A stretch of DNA of 32,220 nucleotides from Nitrospira lenta (GCA_945905765.1 CAMDPZ010000026.1:1-32220), one strand, 5' to 3'; shown: positions 1-8,499, counted from the stretch's first letter. Notes: generated by a model not told the origin, from the sequence alone. Program-made: numbers and translations.

Positions 1-18
1 TTCGCCATGCGTTCATCC

Positions 19-99
19 AGTGATCGGTGATGAATGATGAGTGAGCAGTGATCGGCAAGAGCCGAGGCTATCCCCACTCATCACCCTTCACACATCACT
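19..99. repeat. Intergenic imperfect inverted repeat (TGATGAG type)
   Basis: Two 25-base arms at 19-43 and 75-99 are reverse complements at about 20 of 25 positions, with a loop of about 31 bases. The left part also holds a direct repeat of CAGTGATCGG (18-27 and 46-55). It lies upstream of the small TPR gene. It could be a terminator for a gene left of the window or one of the low-complexity palindromes that recur between genes here (compare 4516-4586 and 9425-9477). No T-tract is present, so the terminator role is uncertain. Confidence 0.6.
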
Positions 100-180
100 T
101 CTGCGAATCGTAGCATGCAGGAAAGCGCATAGACAACGAGCGTTCGCCGCTGCTATCGTCTCCTATACTTGGAGGGAATC

Positions 181-498
181 ATGGCGAACCGCCGCATCGA
201 ACCGCTCAAAAAAGTCCTGGAAATCGATCCGACCGACGAAGTTGCCTGGTTCGGTCTCGGGAAGGCCTATATGGAAGATGCAAACTTCGAAGAAGCGGCC
301 AAGGCCCTGCGGCAATGTGTCACGGTCAAGCCCACCTACTCAGCCGCCTACTATGCCCTGGCCCAATCACTGCACAAGCTGGATCGCATCGACGAATGCC
401 GAACCGTCTGCGCCACCGGCATCGACGTCTCCACGAAAAACGGCGACATGATGGTCACGAAGAGTCTGGAGTCGCTCAACAGCTCGCTGCCTGCCTAA
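181..498 (+). CDS. Small tetratricopeptide-repeat (TPR) protein
   Basis: This 105-residue protein consists almost entirely of TPR-type helical hairpins. A first unit begins near residue 5 (PLKKVLEIDPTDEVAWFGLG) and a second follows with the A-x-Y-A-L-A-x-S pattern around residues 58-66. There is no signal peptide or membrane segment, so it is probably a cytoplasmic scaffold; its partner cannot be told. I chose ATG 181 because GGAGG at 171-175 sits five bases upstream; the in-frame TTG at 169 would put the ribosome site inside the gene. The gene converges with the next one and overlaps its stop by four bases. The fold is certain, the function unknown. Confidence 0.85.
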   Translation: MANRRIEPLKKVLEIDPTDEVAWFGLGKAYMEDANFEEAAKALRQCVTVKPTYSAAYYALAQSLHKLDRIDECRTVCATGIDVSTKNGDMMVTKSLESLNSSLPA

Positions 499-839
499 AC
501 CGGCTCCGCCCGTTCGTCATCATCGTCATCGTCATTGTCGGATATCAGGCCGAGAGATTCCGGCTCGCGCTTGGAAATTTCCTCGTACACTTCATCCAAC
601 CAGCGGCTTGCGTAGCCCAGGATCTCCCGGACTAAGGGTTCCGGCTGGCCCGTGCGCTTGATCGTCCATTGACAGACATATTCCAGCAGCACTTCCCGTT
701 CGAACCGGGCTGACGATTGCGTGGCGAGCGTCGTCATTTCACCAAGGCCGGTTGTCAGAATATCGGCCACCATGTCACGCCCGTAGGACGTGCTGGCTGT
801 GACATATTGAATGGCCCGATTGAGTTCTTGGTCGGTCAT
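495..839 (-). CDS. Hypothetical protein with acidic C-terminal tail
   Basis: This is a 114-residue protein I do not recognise. It appears mainly alpha-helical, has no signal peptide or membrane segment, and ends in a strongly acidic tail with seven consecutive aspartates (residues about 102-108). The start ATG (837-839) is preceded by GGAGA a few bases upstream, which supports expression. It overlaps the 3' end of the TPR gene on the opposite strand by four bases and lies divergent to pepF. The overlap and good ribosome site argue for a real gene despite the lack of a family assignment. Confidence 0.7.
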   Translation of the reverse strand: MTDQELNRAIQYVTASTSYGRDMVADILTTGLGEMTTLATQSSARFEREVLLEYVCQWTIKRTGQPEPLVREILGYASRWLDEVYEEISKREPESLGLISDNDDDDDDERAEPV

Positions 840-943
840 GAGGTCTCCATTAATCTTTTTGCATCATACCGAGATGCCTGAGCAGATGGAAGATTTCCCC
901 TGAACTCGGCAGGAGAAAATTTCTCCGGCCTCGCCAACGGGAA

Positions 944-952
944 TGGTATGAT
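944..952 (+). promoter_or_regulatory. Candidate extended -10 promoter for pepF
   Basis: TG-G-TATGAT at 944-952 fits an extended -10 element, with no convincing -35 at the right distance. Transcription would begin near 959, giving a leader of about 40 bases before ATG 998. A seven-base inverted repeat around a single base (912-926, arms GGAGAAA and TTTCTCC) lies just upstream and could be an operator. Motif-based inference only. Confidence 0.35.
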
Positions 953-997
953 CCTGAGCCCTCATAATGTGAGTGAGCGATGAAGGAGATCCGACCT

Positions 998-2821
998 ATG
1001 TCTGTGAAATCCGATCGAAAGAAGTCAGCTTCCCGCAAGACCTCTTCCCCGAAGCGTCAGAAGCTCGCCTATGCCGAGCGCTGGGACCTCTCCCACTTGG
1101 CAGAGGATCCGGTCAAACATTTTGACACCCTGCTGGCAAAGATCGAGTCCCAGGTGGCGCAATTCGAAGCGGCGCGAACCCAGTTCAGTCCGACCATGGA
1201 GACCACCGTCTTCCACCCGCTCCTGACACTCAGTGAAAATATCGCGGCGGCCTCATCCAAGCTCAGCGCCTACGCCTATCTCTGGTTCTCCGAAAACACC
1301 AAAGACCTCGCTGCCCGCTCGTTTAAGGACAAGGTCGAGGAGCGGCTCACAGCGCTCCAAAATCGAATGGTGTTCTTCGACCTCTGGTGGCAAAGCGTCG
1401 ATGAGGACAATGCGAACCGGCTCATGGCCGGAACCGGCTCGCTTCGGTACCACCTCGAAACCATCCGCCTGTTCAAGCCTCACACGCTCTCTGAGCCGGA
1501 AGAGAAAATCGTCAACATCAAGAACATCACGGGGCGCAGCGCCGTCCATTCGCTCTACGATGTCGTGACCAACGCCTTCACCTTTACGCTCACCGTCAAG
1601 GGTAAACGAACGACGATGACGCGCGAGGAGCTGACCGTGTATCTGCGCCATGCGCAAGGGCGGCTGCGCGAAGCCGCCTATCGGGAACTCTACCGCGTCT
1701 ATGCCGATCACCACGATCTGCTGGGCGAAATCTATAAAACCCTGGTCAACGACTGGAAAGCCGAAAATCTTCAACTGCGCCACTTCGCCAGCCCCATTGC
1801 CACCCGCAACCTGGGCAATGACATTCCCGACGCAGCCGTAGCCTCGCTCCTCAAGGTCTGTCAAAAAAACGCCGGCATCTTCCAGCGCTACTTCCGCATC
1901 AAAGCGCGCCTCTGCAAGATCACGCCAATGAACCGCTACCACATCTATGCGCCGCATCGCACGGAACAGAAATCCTATCGCTATCAGGATGCCATCAACA
2001 TGGTGCTGGAGGCCTATCGGGGATTTTCTCCGCAACTAGCCGACCTGGCTGAGCGGGTGGTGCATGAACGCCATATCGACGCCCGGACGAGACCGGGAAA
2101 AATCGGGGGCGCCTATTGCTACAGCGTCGTGCCCAGCATGACCCCCTACGTGCTCCTGAACTTCACCGGCGAAGCGCGCGATATCGCCACAATGGCCCAT
2201 GAACTCGGCCATGCCGTTCACGGCATGCTGGCGCAGCATCATTCCATGTTCACCTTCCACTCCACCCTCCCGCTGGCGGAAACCGCCTCAGTGTTCGGGG
2301 AACGTATCCTGTCCGATGCCCTCATGAGCCAGGAGCGGGACAAGAAGGTGAGACAGGGGCTCCTGCTCAACCAGCTAGACGACATCTACGCCACGGTCCT
2401 CCGGCAGGCCTATTTCGTCCAATTCGAAAATCACGCCCATGAGATGATCGCCCAGGGTGCAACCGTGAAGGATCTGGCCAAATCCTATCTGGCAGAGGTG
2501 CGGCAACAGTTCGGGAAGGGGATCAAGGTCCCGGAAGAGTTTCAATGGGAATGGCTGACCATTCCCCACATCTTCGCCAGCCCCTTCTATTGCTACGCCT
2601 ACAGCTTCGGGAACTTACTGGTCCTCGCGCTCTATCGGATGTATCAGAAGGAAGGGGCCTCGTTCGTACCCAAATACCTGGAACTGCTGAGCACAGGCGG
2701 ATCGGAATCTCCGCAAACCATTCTTGCCAAAGTCGGCGTCGATATGGCCTCGGAAGACTTCTGGCAATCGGGGTTCGACACGATCGGCGAGATGGTGGAT
2801 CAGCTCGAACAAACGCTGTAG
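998..2821 (+). CDS. pepF: M3-family oligoendopeptidase F-type metallopeptidase
   Basis: Predicted cytoplasmic zinc oligopeptidase of the M3 (thimet/PepF) family, which hydrolyses short peptides. The HEXXH zinc site is at residues 401-405 (HELGH, preceded by TMA) with the third ligand Glu 428 in AETASVFGE, the M3 arrangement. The length of 607 residues matches PepF. A lysine- and serine-rich N-terminus of about 25 residues precedes the helical N-domain; there is no signal peptide. I prefer ATG 998 over the in-frame ATG 980 because AAGGAGA (983-989) sits eight bases before 998 and nothing comparable precedes 980. The gene is monocistronic on the plus strand, and its stop is four bases before a palindromic repeat that may end its transcript. 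The family is clear; the precise substrate is not. Confidence 0.93.
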   Translation: MSVKSDRKKSASRKTSSPKRQKLAYAERWDLSHLAEDPVKHFDTLLAKIESQVAQFEAARTQFSPTMETTVFHPLLTLSENIAAASSKLSAYAYLWFSENTKDLAARSFKDKVEERLTALQNRMVFFDLWWQSVDEDNANRLMAGTGSLRYHLETIRLFKPHTLSEPEEKIVNIKNITGRSAVHSLYDVVTNAFTFTLTVKGKRTTMTREELTVYLRHAQGRLREAAYRELYRVYADHHDLLGEIYKTLVNDWKAENLQLRHFASPIATRNLGNDIPDAAVASLLKVCQKNAGIFQRYFRIKARLCKITPMNRYHIYAPHRTEQKSYRYQDAINMVLEAYRGFSPQLADLAERVVHERHIDARTRPGKIGGAYCYSVVPSMTPYVLLNFTGEARDIATMAHELGHAVHGMLAQHHSMFTFHSTLPLAETASVFGERILSDALMSQERDKKVRQGLLLNQLDDIYATVLRQAYFVQFENHAHEMIAQGATVKDLAKSYLAEVRQQFGKGIKVPEEFQWEWLTIPHIFASPFYCYAYSFGNLLVLALYRMYQKEGASFVPKYLELLSTGGSESPQTILAKVGVDMASEDFWQSGFDTIGEMVDQLEQTL

Positions 2822-2825
2822 ACGA

Positions 2826-2943
2826 ATGCTGAAAAAGTCCGCCAGCATCGTTCTCAGCTCATCGAAATCCTCAACGTGCCCCTGAAGGGCACGCCTCCGG
2901 TTTCGACTCGCCTGCGGCCTTGCTGGACGAACTTTTTGAGCAT
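2826..2943. repeat. Palindromic intergenic element, copy A, with terminal inverted repeats
   Basis: The ends at 2826-2846 and 2922-2943 are imperfect inverted repeats (ATGCTGAAAAAGTCCGCCAGC against ATGCTCAAAAAGTTCGTCC on the other strand; two substitutions and one indel over about 21 bases). The centre folds as a second hairpin with arms CGTGCCC and GGGCACG (2875-2881/2887-2893), and TCGAAA/TTTCGA pair around it. The terminal sequence matches the ends of copies B and C. It carries no plausible gene. The 212-base gap from pepF to the flavodoxin gene holds this element and nothing else I can identify. Confidence 0.85.
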
Positions 2944-3033
2944 CCGTCAGAGATGCGCCCATCATGTCCCAGCCGCGCAAGCTATCAACGTTTTGCTGAG
3001 TCGAACTGGTTTTCTAAGACCTGGCAGGACAAG

Positions 3034-3669
3034 CTACTTGGCAGAACCGGCTTTGAACCTGGCGGCGACTTCAGCTACGCGCTGGCCTAGGGCCTTGGCC
3101 TCGGCCAGTTCCTTGGTATCGATGCCGGGACTGTCGCCCTCCGTCGTGGCAGAGGCGCCGAAAGCCCCACCGCCGCTGACGACGATCATCTGATTCCCCA
3201 ACATCGCAGCCAGAATCGTCAACATCGTCACTTCTTTGCCGCTAGAAATCTGGCCGCCGGTCGCAAAGGCCGCGCCGACCTTGTTCTTCATCTTGAATTC
3301 GGGAAACACACCGAACTTAAACTGCCAGCTGTCGAAAAAGGTCTTCACCTCGCCCGACATGTTCGACCAATAGACCGGCGAACCGACCACGACCGCATCG
3401 GCGGAAAATAGATCCTCCGCCGTCACCTGGCCGACCCGTTTCAGCAGCACCTCGGTGCCAGGCAAGCCTCTCGCGCCCTCTGCCACCGCTTCAGCCATGC
3501 GTTCGGTATTGCCGGAGAGAGAATGGTAGGTCACGAGGACCTTCACCGGTTGGGCCGGCTCGTCGGCGAAGGTTTCGCCGGAGCCGATGCCCGATATCAG
3601 AAGCAGGACACAGAGGAATAGCGAGCCAATGGAGCGGAGTCGTAGGATGGAGATGTGAGCAGACAACAT
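3034..3669 (-). CDS. Exported flavodoxin-like (WrbA/NADPH-dependent FMN type) protein
   Basis: The 211-residue protein has a flavodoxin fold: the FMN phosphate loop YHSLSGNTERMA comes straight after the first strand KVLVTYHS, then the GSPVYWSNMSGEVKTFFD segment typical of WrbA-like and NAD(P)H:quinone oxidoreductase families, and the GGQISSGKE and GGGAFGAS loops. With ATG 3667-3669 the N-terminus is a classic signal peptide (RLRSIG then a leucine/isoleucine core, likely cut after TFA near residue 36). A longer frame reaches 3786, but its extra 39 residues overlap the zinc-ribbon gene and precede the signal peptide. The ribosome site at 3669 is weak. It follows the zinc-ribbon gene by 44 bases. 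A periplasmic location is unusual for an FMN flavodoxin; the reaction is unknown. Confidence 0.85.
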   Translation of the reverse strand: MLSAHISILRLRSIGSLFLCVLLLISGIGSGETFADEPAQPVKVLVTYHSLSGNTERMAEAVAEGARGLPGTEVLLKRVGQVTAEDLFSADAVVVGSPVYWSNMSGEVKTFFDSWQFKFGVFPEFKMKNKVGAAFATGGQISSGKEVTMLTILAAMLGNQMIVVSGGGAFGASATTEGDSPGIDTKELAEAKALGQRVAEVAARFKAGSAK

Positions 3670-3713
3670 CGACTCACAAGGAGCAGGAATCGACGCACAG
3701 GCTTGGCGCCGAT

Positions 3714-3899
3714 TCAACGGCGGACGATTTCCTCTTCCATACGCTCTTCGACAGAGACATCCGTGAGGGCTCCGCGGTAATCGCACTTATGACAGCGGAC
3801 CCGCCAGGCTTCGATCCACTTTTCCTGCACATAGGACTGCCGGCATGTCGGACAGACAAACACGCCTTTGACGTAATGGACTTTCCTCGTCTCTTTCAT
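3714..3899 (-). CDS. Small zinc-ribbon protein
   Basis: This 61-residue basic/acidic protein has two CXXC knuckles, CPTC at residues 17-20 and CHKC about 17 residues later, followed by DYRG, which is a rubredoxin/zinc-ribbon layout likely to bind one zinc ion. It has no signal peptide. The start is well supported by AAGGGAGG a few bases upstream of the ATG. It is the first gene of a minus-strand pair with the exported flavodoxin (gap 44 bases). Such ribbons serve in nucleic-acid or protein contacts; nothing in the sequence decides which. Confidence 0.8.
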   Translation of the reverse strand: MKETRKVHYVKGVFVCPTCRQSYVQEKWIEAWRVRCHKCDYRGALTDVSVEERMEEEIVRR

Positions 3900-4007
3900 G
3901 AGCCCCTCCCTTGCTTAAGTTAGCCGAGGATCTCATAGGCAACAATATGATTGCAAGATACCAGGGCCACGGACGCCAATGGCCCTTGCCACAGCACGGC
4001 CCTCAGC

Positions 4008-4036
4008 TTGACTCATCCCCGACTGGCCGATAGGAT
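4008..4036 (+). promoter_or_regulatory. Candidate sigma-70 promoter giving a near-leaderless DUF192 transcript
   Basis: TTGACT (4008-4013) and TAGGAT (4031-4036) are separated by 17 bases. The start codon at 4043 is only seven bases past the -10 hexamer, so the first transcribed base would be at or next to the A of ATG. The AGGA inside the -10 could instead act as a ribosome site if transcription begins further upstream. Confidence 0.45.
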
Positions 4037-4042
4037 GCCGCC

Positions 4043-4504
4043 ATGCAACAACGACTCGCAGCAGTCTTCATCCTGCTCCTCCTATTCCCTTGTTCCACTG
4101 AGGCGGGAACCGACCAGGCTCCATCGGGCCTGATCCCGATTACCCTCCCCGGCGGCGCCATCATCCATGCGGAACTGGCCGACACGCCTCAGAAACGCGC
4201 GGAAGGCTTAATGTACCGCACGCACCTGGGAGCCGACCGCGGCATGCTCTTCACGTTCCTCCAGGCACAGCCCTGGACCTTCTGGATGAAGAACACCAAG
4301 ATCCCGCTCGACATCATCTGGATGAACGACAAGAAGCAGATCGTCCACATCGAGCCGAATGTCCCGATCTGCACGAGACAGGACGACAGTTGCCCGCAAT
4401 ACCGTCCGAACGACGAGTCGCTCTATGTCCTGGAACTCGCGGGAGGCAGAGCGGAGAGTTTAAAGTTGCAGCGGGAATCGAAGCTTCAGTTCAAGGTTCC
4501 GTAA
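4043..4504 (+). CDS. Exported DUF192 (COG1430) family protein
   Basis: A 153-residue protein with a cleavable signal peptide (residues 1-22, core AAVFILLLLFPCS) and one DUF192 domain. The family signatures are visible: RAEGLMYRT near residue 52, DRGMLFTF, then PWTFWMKNTKIPLDIIWM around residues 77-96, and the closing VLELAGG. DUF192 proteins are widespread and exported, and no biochemical role is established. This copy has an extra loop with two cysteines (CTRQDDSC near residues 110-117) that could form a disulfide in the periplasm. It is divergent from the zinc-ribbon gene and convergent with rel. Confidence 0.88.
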   Translation: MQQRLAAVFILLLLFPCSTEAGTDQAPSGLIPITLPGGAIIHAELADTPQKRAEGLMYRTHLGADRGMLFTFLQAQPWTFWMKNTKIPLDIIWMNDKKQIVHIEPNVPICTRQDDSCPQYRPNDESLYVLELAGGRAESLKLQRESKLQFKVP

Positions 4505-4515
4505 TAAACGAAGTA

Positions 4516-4586
4516 GGTCTATCTGGTCTTCTGGTCTGTCTAGTCTATTTGGTTAATCTCATACAACCAAACAAACCAGATAGACC
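4516..4586. terminator. Inverted repeat between convergent genes (TCTGGTC type)
   Basis: Arms GGTCTATCTGGT (4516-4527) and ACCAGATAGACC (4575-4586) are perfect complements, and TTTGGTT (4548-4554) pairs with AACCAAA (4565-4571) inside them around a ten-base loop. The region between is built of degenerate TCTGGTCT/GTCTA units. Its position between the convergent DUF192 and rel genes suggests a bidirectional terminator, although no T-tract follows on either side. It may equally be a repeat of the kind seen at 19-99. Confidence 0.6.
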
Positions 4587-4613
4587 GAATAGACATCAGA
4601 ACAAGACAGGCGC

Positions 4614-6794
4614 TTATGACCGTTCCTGCCAGGCCCGTAATCTTCTCGCGGTAATGACGCCATCCACCCGTTCGACGGCTTTCAGCACCTGATCAAGATG
4701 CTGGGTGCCGGACACTTCCACGACGAAATCCAGCACCGCCTTCTGATCCTCCCGCGTCGTAATCTCGGCGCGGCTGATATTGGCGTGGCAGGCTGCAATC
4801 GCAGAGGACACATTCGCCAGCACCCCGGTCTTATCGACGGCCACAATGGACATTTTGACCGAATGGGTGCCGGGCGTGGCCACATCCCACTCGACCTCTA
4901 CCAACCGTTCTTTATCGTAATCCAGCGCCACAAGGTTCGGACAATCGACCGCATGAATCGTCAACCCGCGCCCTCGCGTGATATAGCCGAGGATGCGATC
5001 GCCAGGCACGGGATGACAACAACGCGACAACTGCATGAGCAGGTCGCGCGATCCCTTGACCTGCACCCCGGCGCCGTCGCTCTTCCCTCCCGCCACTTTC
5101 TGCGCGGCTGGGCGCTCCTGAACGGACTCCTGCGTTCCGGACGGGGGAGCCGTGAGTTTGCCGATGACCTGTGACGTCGCCACGCTGCCGAAGCCCACGG
5201 CGGCGGTCAATTCCTCCGTGCTGTCGAAGCCCGATTGCCGGGCCGCCTCCAACAACTCCGCCGACTTGAACATTTGAGCCGGCGCCATGCCATGACGGCG
5301 GAACTCCGACTCCAGCAACCGGCGGCCGATCTCGACGCTCCGTTTCTGTTCTTCGAGCTTGATCCAATGTTTGATCTTGGTCTTCGCGCGCGAGGTGCGG
5401 ACGAACTTCAGCCAGTCCTTGTGCGGCGTTTGCGTGGGGGAGGTCAGAATTTCGACTGTGTCGCCGCTGGCCAGCTCATGCTTGAGCGGCACGATCTTCC
5501 CGTCCACCTTGGCCCCGACGCAGTGGTCCCCGACCTCGGTATGAATCGCGAAGGCGAAATCGACGGGCGTCGATCCTTTCGGCAGCTCCTTCACGATCCC
5601 TTTGGGCGTGAACACATAGACCACATCGTGAAAGAGATCGAGCTTCACCGAGTCCATGAATTGCCGGTTATCCGACAAATCCTCATGCCACTCGACGAAC
5701 TGGTGGAGCCAGCCGAAGGCCTTGCTGTCGCGATCGGCGACCTGCCCTTGCTCCTTGTACTTCCAATGCGCCGCGATGCCGTGCTCGGCGATGCGATGCA
5801 TCTCCTCCGTGCGGATCTGGAACTCGACGTGCTCCCCCTTCGGGCCCACCACCGTCGTATGGAGCGACTGATATAGATTGGACTTCGGAATCGCAATGTA
5901 ATCTTTGAAGCGCCCCGGCACGGGCCGCCAGAGGGAATGGATCACGCCCAGCACGGCATAACAGTTCATCTTGAGGTCCGTCACGATCCGCAACGCGGTC
6001 AAGTCATAGACCTCCTCGAACGTAATCGACTGCTTGTTCATCTTTTGATAGATGCCATAGAGGTGCTTGGGGCGGCCGTACACTTCTCCGACCAACCCAT
6101 TCTCCTGCATGGCCTTCCGCACAAGCTGGCTGACTTCATCGATGTACTGCTGCCGATCCTCATCCCGTTTCGCCACGCGGGTACGCAGCATCTCATAGAT
6201 ATCCGGCTTGAGATGTTTGAGACAGAGGTCTTCCAGCTCGTTCTTCACCCACCCGATCCCGAGGCGATTGGCCAGCGGCGCGTAGATCTCCAGCGTCTCC
6301 TGGGCGATCTCCTGCCGCTTGGCCGCGCCGAGATGTTCCAGGGTGCGCATGTTGTGGAGCCGGTCGGCGAGTTTGATAAGAACAACCCGGATATCGTCCG
6401 CCATCGAGAGCAACATCTTGCGGAAATTCTCCGCCTGCTTCTCTTCATAGCTCCGGAACGTGATCTTGCCGATCTTGGTCACCCCGTCGACCAGATGCAG
6501 CACGTCCTTGCCGAACTCTTGTTCAAGTTCGTCAGCCGTGGCGACCGTATCTTCCAGGGTATCGTGAAGGAGGCCCGCGACGATGGCGGTCACATCCGTT
6601 TTAAGCGAGGTGAGAACTCCGGCGACCGCGATGGGATGCTGCAGGTAGGGTTCTCCGGACCGGCGCCGCTGCCCTTCATGCGCTTTCGCAGAGAATTCGT
6701 AGGCCTTGCGGACTAAGCCGAGATCGGCATCGGGTGCATAGCTCTTGATCCGATCCAGCAGCTGGTCAAGATCTGTGACGGTTTCATACACCAT
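4614..6794 (-). CDS. rel: Bifunctional (p)ppGpp synthetase/hydrolase (RelA/SpoT family)
   Basis: A full-length long RSH enzyme of 726 residues that makes and degrades the alarmone (p)ppGpp in the cytoplasm. The hydrolase HD domain is intact: H53, H77-D78 and E81-D82 (LLHDTLEDT). The synthetase domain has GRPKHLYGIYQKM, the RFKDYIA motif typical of bifunctional enzymes, YQSLHTTV, EFQIRT and EHGIAAHW. A TGS domain (VYVFTPKGIVKELPKGSTP), the conserved-cysteine region (RCCHPVPGD) and a C-terminal ACT domain follow, so ribosome-linked regulation should be present. No synthetase or hydrolase key residue seems lost. ATG 6794 lies seven bases after the recJ stop, with GGAG upstream, so the two genes are probably co-transcribed. 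Confidence 0.96.
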   Translation of the reverse strand: MVYETVTDLDQLLDRIKSYAPDADLGLVRKAYEFSAKAHEGQRRRSGEPYLQHPIAVAGVLTSLKTDVTAIVAGLLHDTLEDTVATADELEQEFGKDVLHLVDGVTKIGKITFRSYEEKQAENFRKMLLSMADDIRVVLIKLADRLHNMRTLEHLGAAKRQEIAQETLEIYAPLANRLGIGWVKNELEDLCLKHLKPDIYEMLRTRVAKRDEDRQQYIDEVSQLVRKAMQENGLVGEVYGRPKHLYGIYQKMNKQSITFEEVYDLTALRIVTDLKMNCYAVLGVIHSLWRPVPGRFKDYIAIPKSNLYQSLHTTVVGPKGEHVEFQIRTEEMHRIAEHGIAAHWKYKEQGQVADRDSKAFGWLHQFVEWHEDLSDNRQFMDSVKLDLFHDVVYVFTPKGIVKELPKGSTPVDFAFAIHTEVGDHCVGAKVDGKIVPLKHELASGDTVEILTSPTQTPHKDWLKFVRTSRAKTKIKHWIKLEEQKRSVEIGRRLLESEFRRHGMAPAQMFKSAELLEAARQSGFDSTEELTAAVGFGSVATSQVIGKLTAPPSGTQESVQERPAAQKVAGGKSDGAGVQVKGSRDLLMQLSRCCHPVPGDRILGYITRGRGLTIHAVDCPNLVALDYDKERLVEVEWDVATPGTHSVKMSIVAVDKTGVLANVSSAIAACHANISRAEITTREDQKAVLDFVVEVSGTQHLDQVLKAVERVDGVITARRLRAWQERS

Positions 6795-6801
6795 GGCTCA
6801 C

Positions 6802-8499
6802 TCACTCCATCACACTCGGTCTCACATCGCGAATGCGGAGCTGAATCCTGTCACGGCCGTTCCAATGATTCAGTTCAGGCGTAAAGGCCAGATCCACCGG
6901 CGTGCGGGACGGAATGCCCCGCTCCAACAATGATTTGATCCCGAACGCAATACTATCGAACGGCACCGAGGAGCCTTGCCGCACCGTCATTTTCAGATGC
7001 TTCTCGCCGACCGTGCGGGCCTCCATCACTTCAAGGCGGGTCACGGCAAAGGTGGGCTCAGGATTGCCGGCCCCGAACGGATGCAGCGAACAGATTTCCT
7101 GGATCAGTTTCAGATTCACTTCGTCCAGCCGGACCTCGGCATCGACATTCAACGTCGGCACCTTGGCCCCCTCGTGGGTCCAGCCTACGACTGCATCAGA
7201 AAATTTGGCGCGGAACTCGTCGATCCTGGATTCGCAAATCGTCACTCCGGCAGCGCTGGGATGGCCGCCGAATGCCTCCAGCATCTCCCGGCAGGACGCC
7301 AAACCTTGATAGAGATCAAACCCGCCGGTCGTCCGCGCCGAGCCCTTCGCAATGCCCTGCTCATTGATCGCCATAACGATCGCCGGACGCTGAAACCGAT
7401 CGACTAAGCGAGCGGCGACAATCCCGACCACGCCAAGATGCCAATGGCGGGACGCCAAAACCAATGCGGGCGGCAACTCTTTATCCTTCAATGACGCCAG
7501 CGCCTCTTCCATGATGTCCACTTCGATGCGCTGCCGTTCCCGATTCAACTGCTCCAACCGGTCTGCCAACTGCTGCGCCTCGAGCGGATTGTCGGTCGTC
7601 AGCAACCGCACGCCTAGCATGGCATCGTCCAATCGCCCGGCGGCATTGATACGGGGCGCCAGCTTGAAGGCAATCGTTTCCGCCGTGCAATCCCGCGTCA
7701 CCCCCGCCACCTGCTTCAAGGCCCGCACGCCGCAGCGCGCGCCGCGCGACAACTGAACCAGCCCCTCACGCACAAAATTTCGATTCTCATCGTGCAACGG
7801 CACCACATCGGCCACTGTCGCCAAAGCCACGAGATCGAGCAACGACTCCAACGGCACCCCGGCCACCCCGTAACGCAACTGATAGGCCTGCGCCACCTTG
7901 TAGGCCAGCGCCGCAGAGCAGAGCCCGCGGAAGGGATAGAGGGCCCCGGCGCGATGGGGATTGAGCACCGCCACAGCCGGAGGCATCTCCTCGTCGCTCT
8001 GGTGATGGTCGGTCACCACCACATCCATGCCCAGCTTGGCCGCCAACGCGATTTCTTTGTGCGAAGTCGTCCCGCAATCGGATGTCACCAGCAACGAGAT
8101 CCCTTCGTCATGCAGCCGCTGGACGGCGCTGAGATTGAGCCCATAGCCTTCGCGCAAACGATGCGGCACATAGGCGCGCACGTTAGCGCCCAACCCGCCG
8201 AAGAACGACATATAGACACTGGTCGCCGTAATCCCGTCGACATCGTAGTCGCCATAAAAACAAATCGGCTCCCGAGTCGTGACCGCGCGATGCAACCGTT
8301 CGACCGCCTGCTCCATATCGGGAATCAAAAACGGATCATGCGGCGACTGCAACGACATCCAGGCCGTGGCTTCATCCGGCGTGGTCACGCCGCGAGCCAA
8401 AAAGAGCGAAGCCGTGGCAGGAGAAATGGACAGGGCCTGAACCAACGAAGACCGCTGAGAGAGATTGATGTCACGGAAGACCCAGAGCTTGGATTTCAT
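6802..8499 (-). CDS. recJ: Single-stranded-DNA-specific exonuclease RecJ
   Basis: RecJ degrades single-stranded DNA 5' to 3' in recombination and mismatch repair. The 565-residue length is normal. Catalytic motifs of the DHH phosphoesterase domain are visible: YGDYDVDG (D84, D86, D88), TSDCGT (D141) and VTDHHQ (D164-H165-H166). The DHHA1 part follows, with INAAGRLDDA and later GGFDLYQGL and FGGHPSAAGV, and then the C-terminal OB-fold region (HPFGAGNPEPTF). ATG 8499 has AAAGG six bases upstream. It is the first gene of a pair with rel. Upstream lies the large palindromic element, so its promoter must be within or close to 8500-8670; I found no convincing one. Confidence 0.96.
   Translation of the reverse strand: MKSKLWVFRDINLSQRSSLVQALSISPATASLFLARGVTTPDEATAWMSLQSPHDPFLIPDMEQAVERLHRAVTTREPICFYGDYDVDGITATSVYMSFFGGLGANVRAYVPHRLREGYGLNLSAVQRLHDEGISLLVTSDCGTTSHKEIALAAKLGMDVVVTDHHQSDEEMPPAVAVLNPHRAGALYPFRGLCSAALAYKVAQAYQLRYGVAGVPLESLLDLVALATVADVVPLHDENRNFVREGLVQLSRGARCGVRALKQVAGVTRDCTAETIAFKLAPRINAAGRLDDAMLGVRLLTTDNPLEAQQLADRLEQLNRERQRIEVDIMEEALASLKDKELPPALVLASRHWHLGVVGIVAARLVDRFQRPAIVMAINEQGIAKGSARTTGGFDLYQGLASCREMLEAFGGHPSAAGVTICESRIDEFRAKFSDAVVGWTHEGAKVPTLNVDAEVRLDEVNLKLIQEICSLHPFGAGNPEPTFAVTRLEVMEARTVGEKHLKMTVRQGSSVPFDSIAFGIKSLLERGIPSRTPVDLAFTPELNHWNGRDRIQLRIRDVRPSVME

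Noticed and set aside
850-1038. Minus-strand frame of 62 codons before pepF
   Set aside because: It overlaps the pepF start and its candidate promoter and has no homologous features.
3670-3786. N-terminal extension of the flavodoxin-like frame
   Set aside because: The extra 39 residues precede a signal peptide and overlap the zinc-ribbon gene in another frame; ATG 3669 makes better sense.
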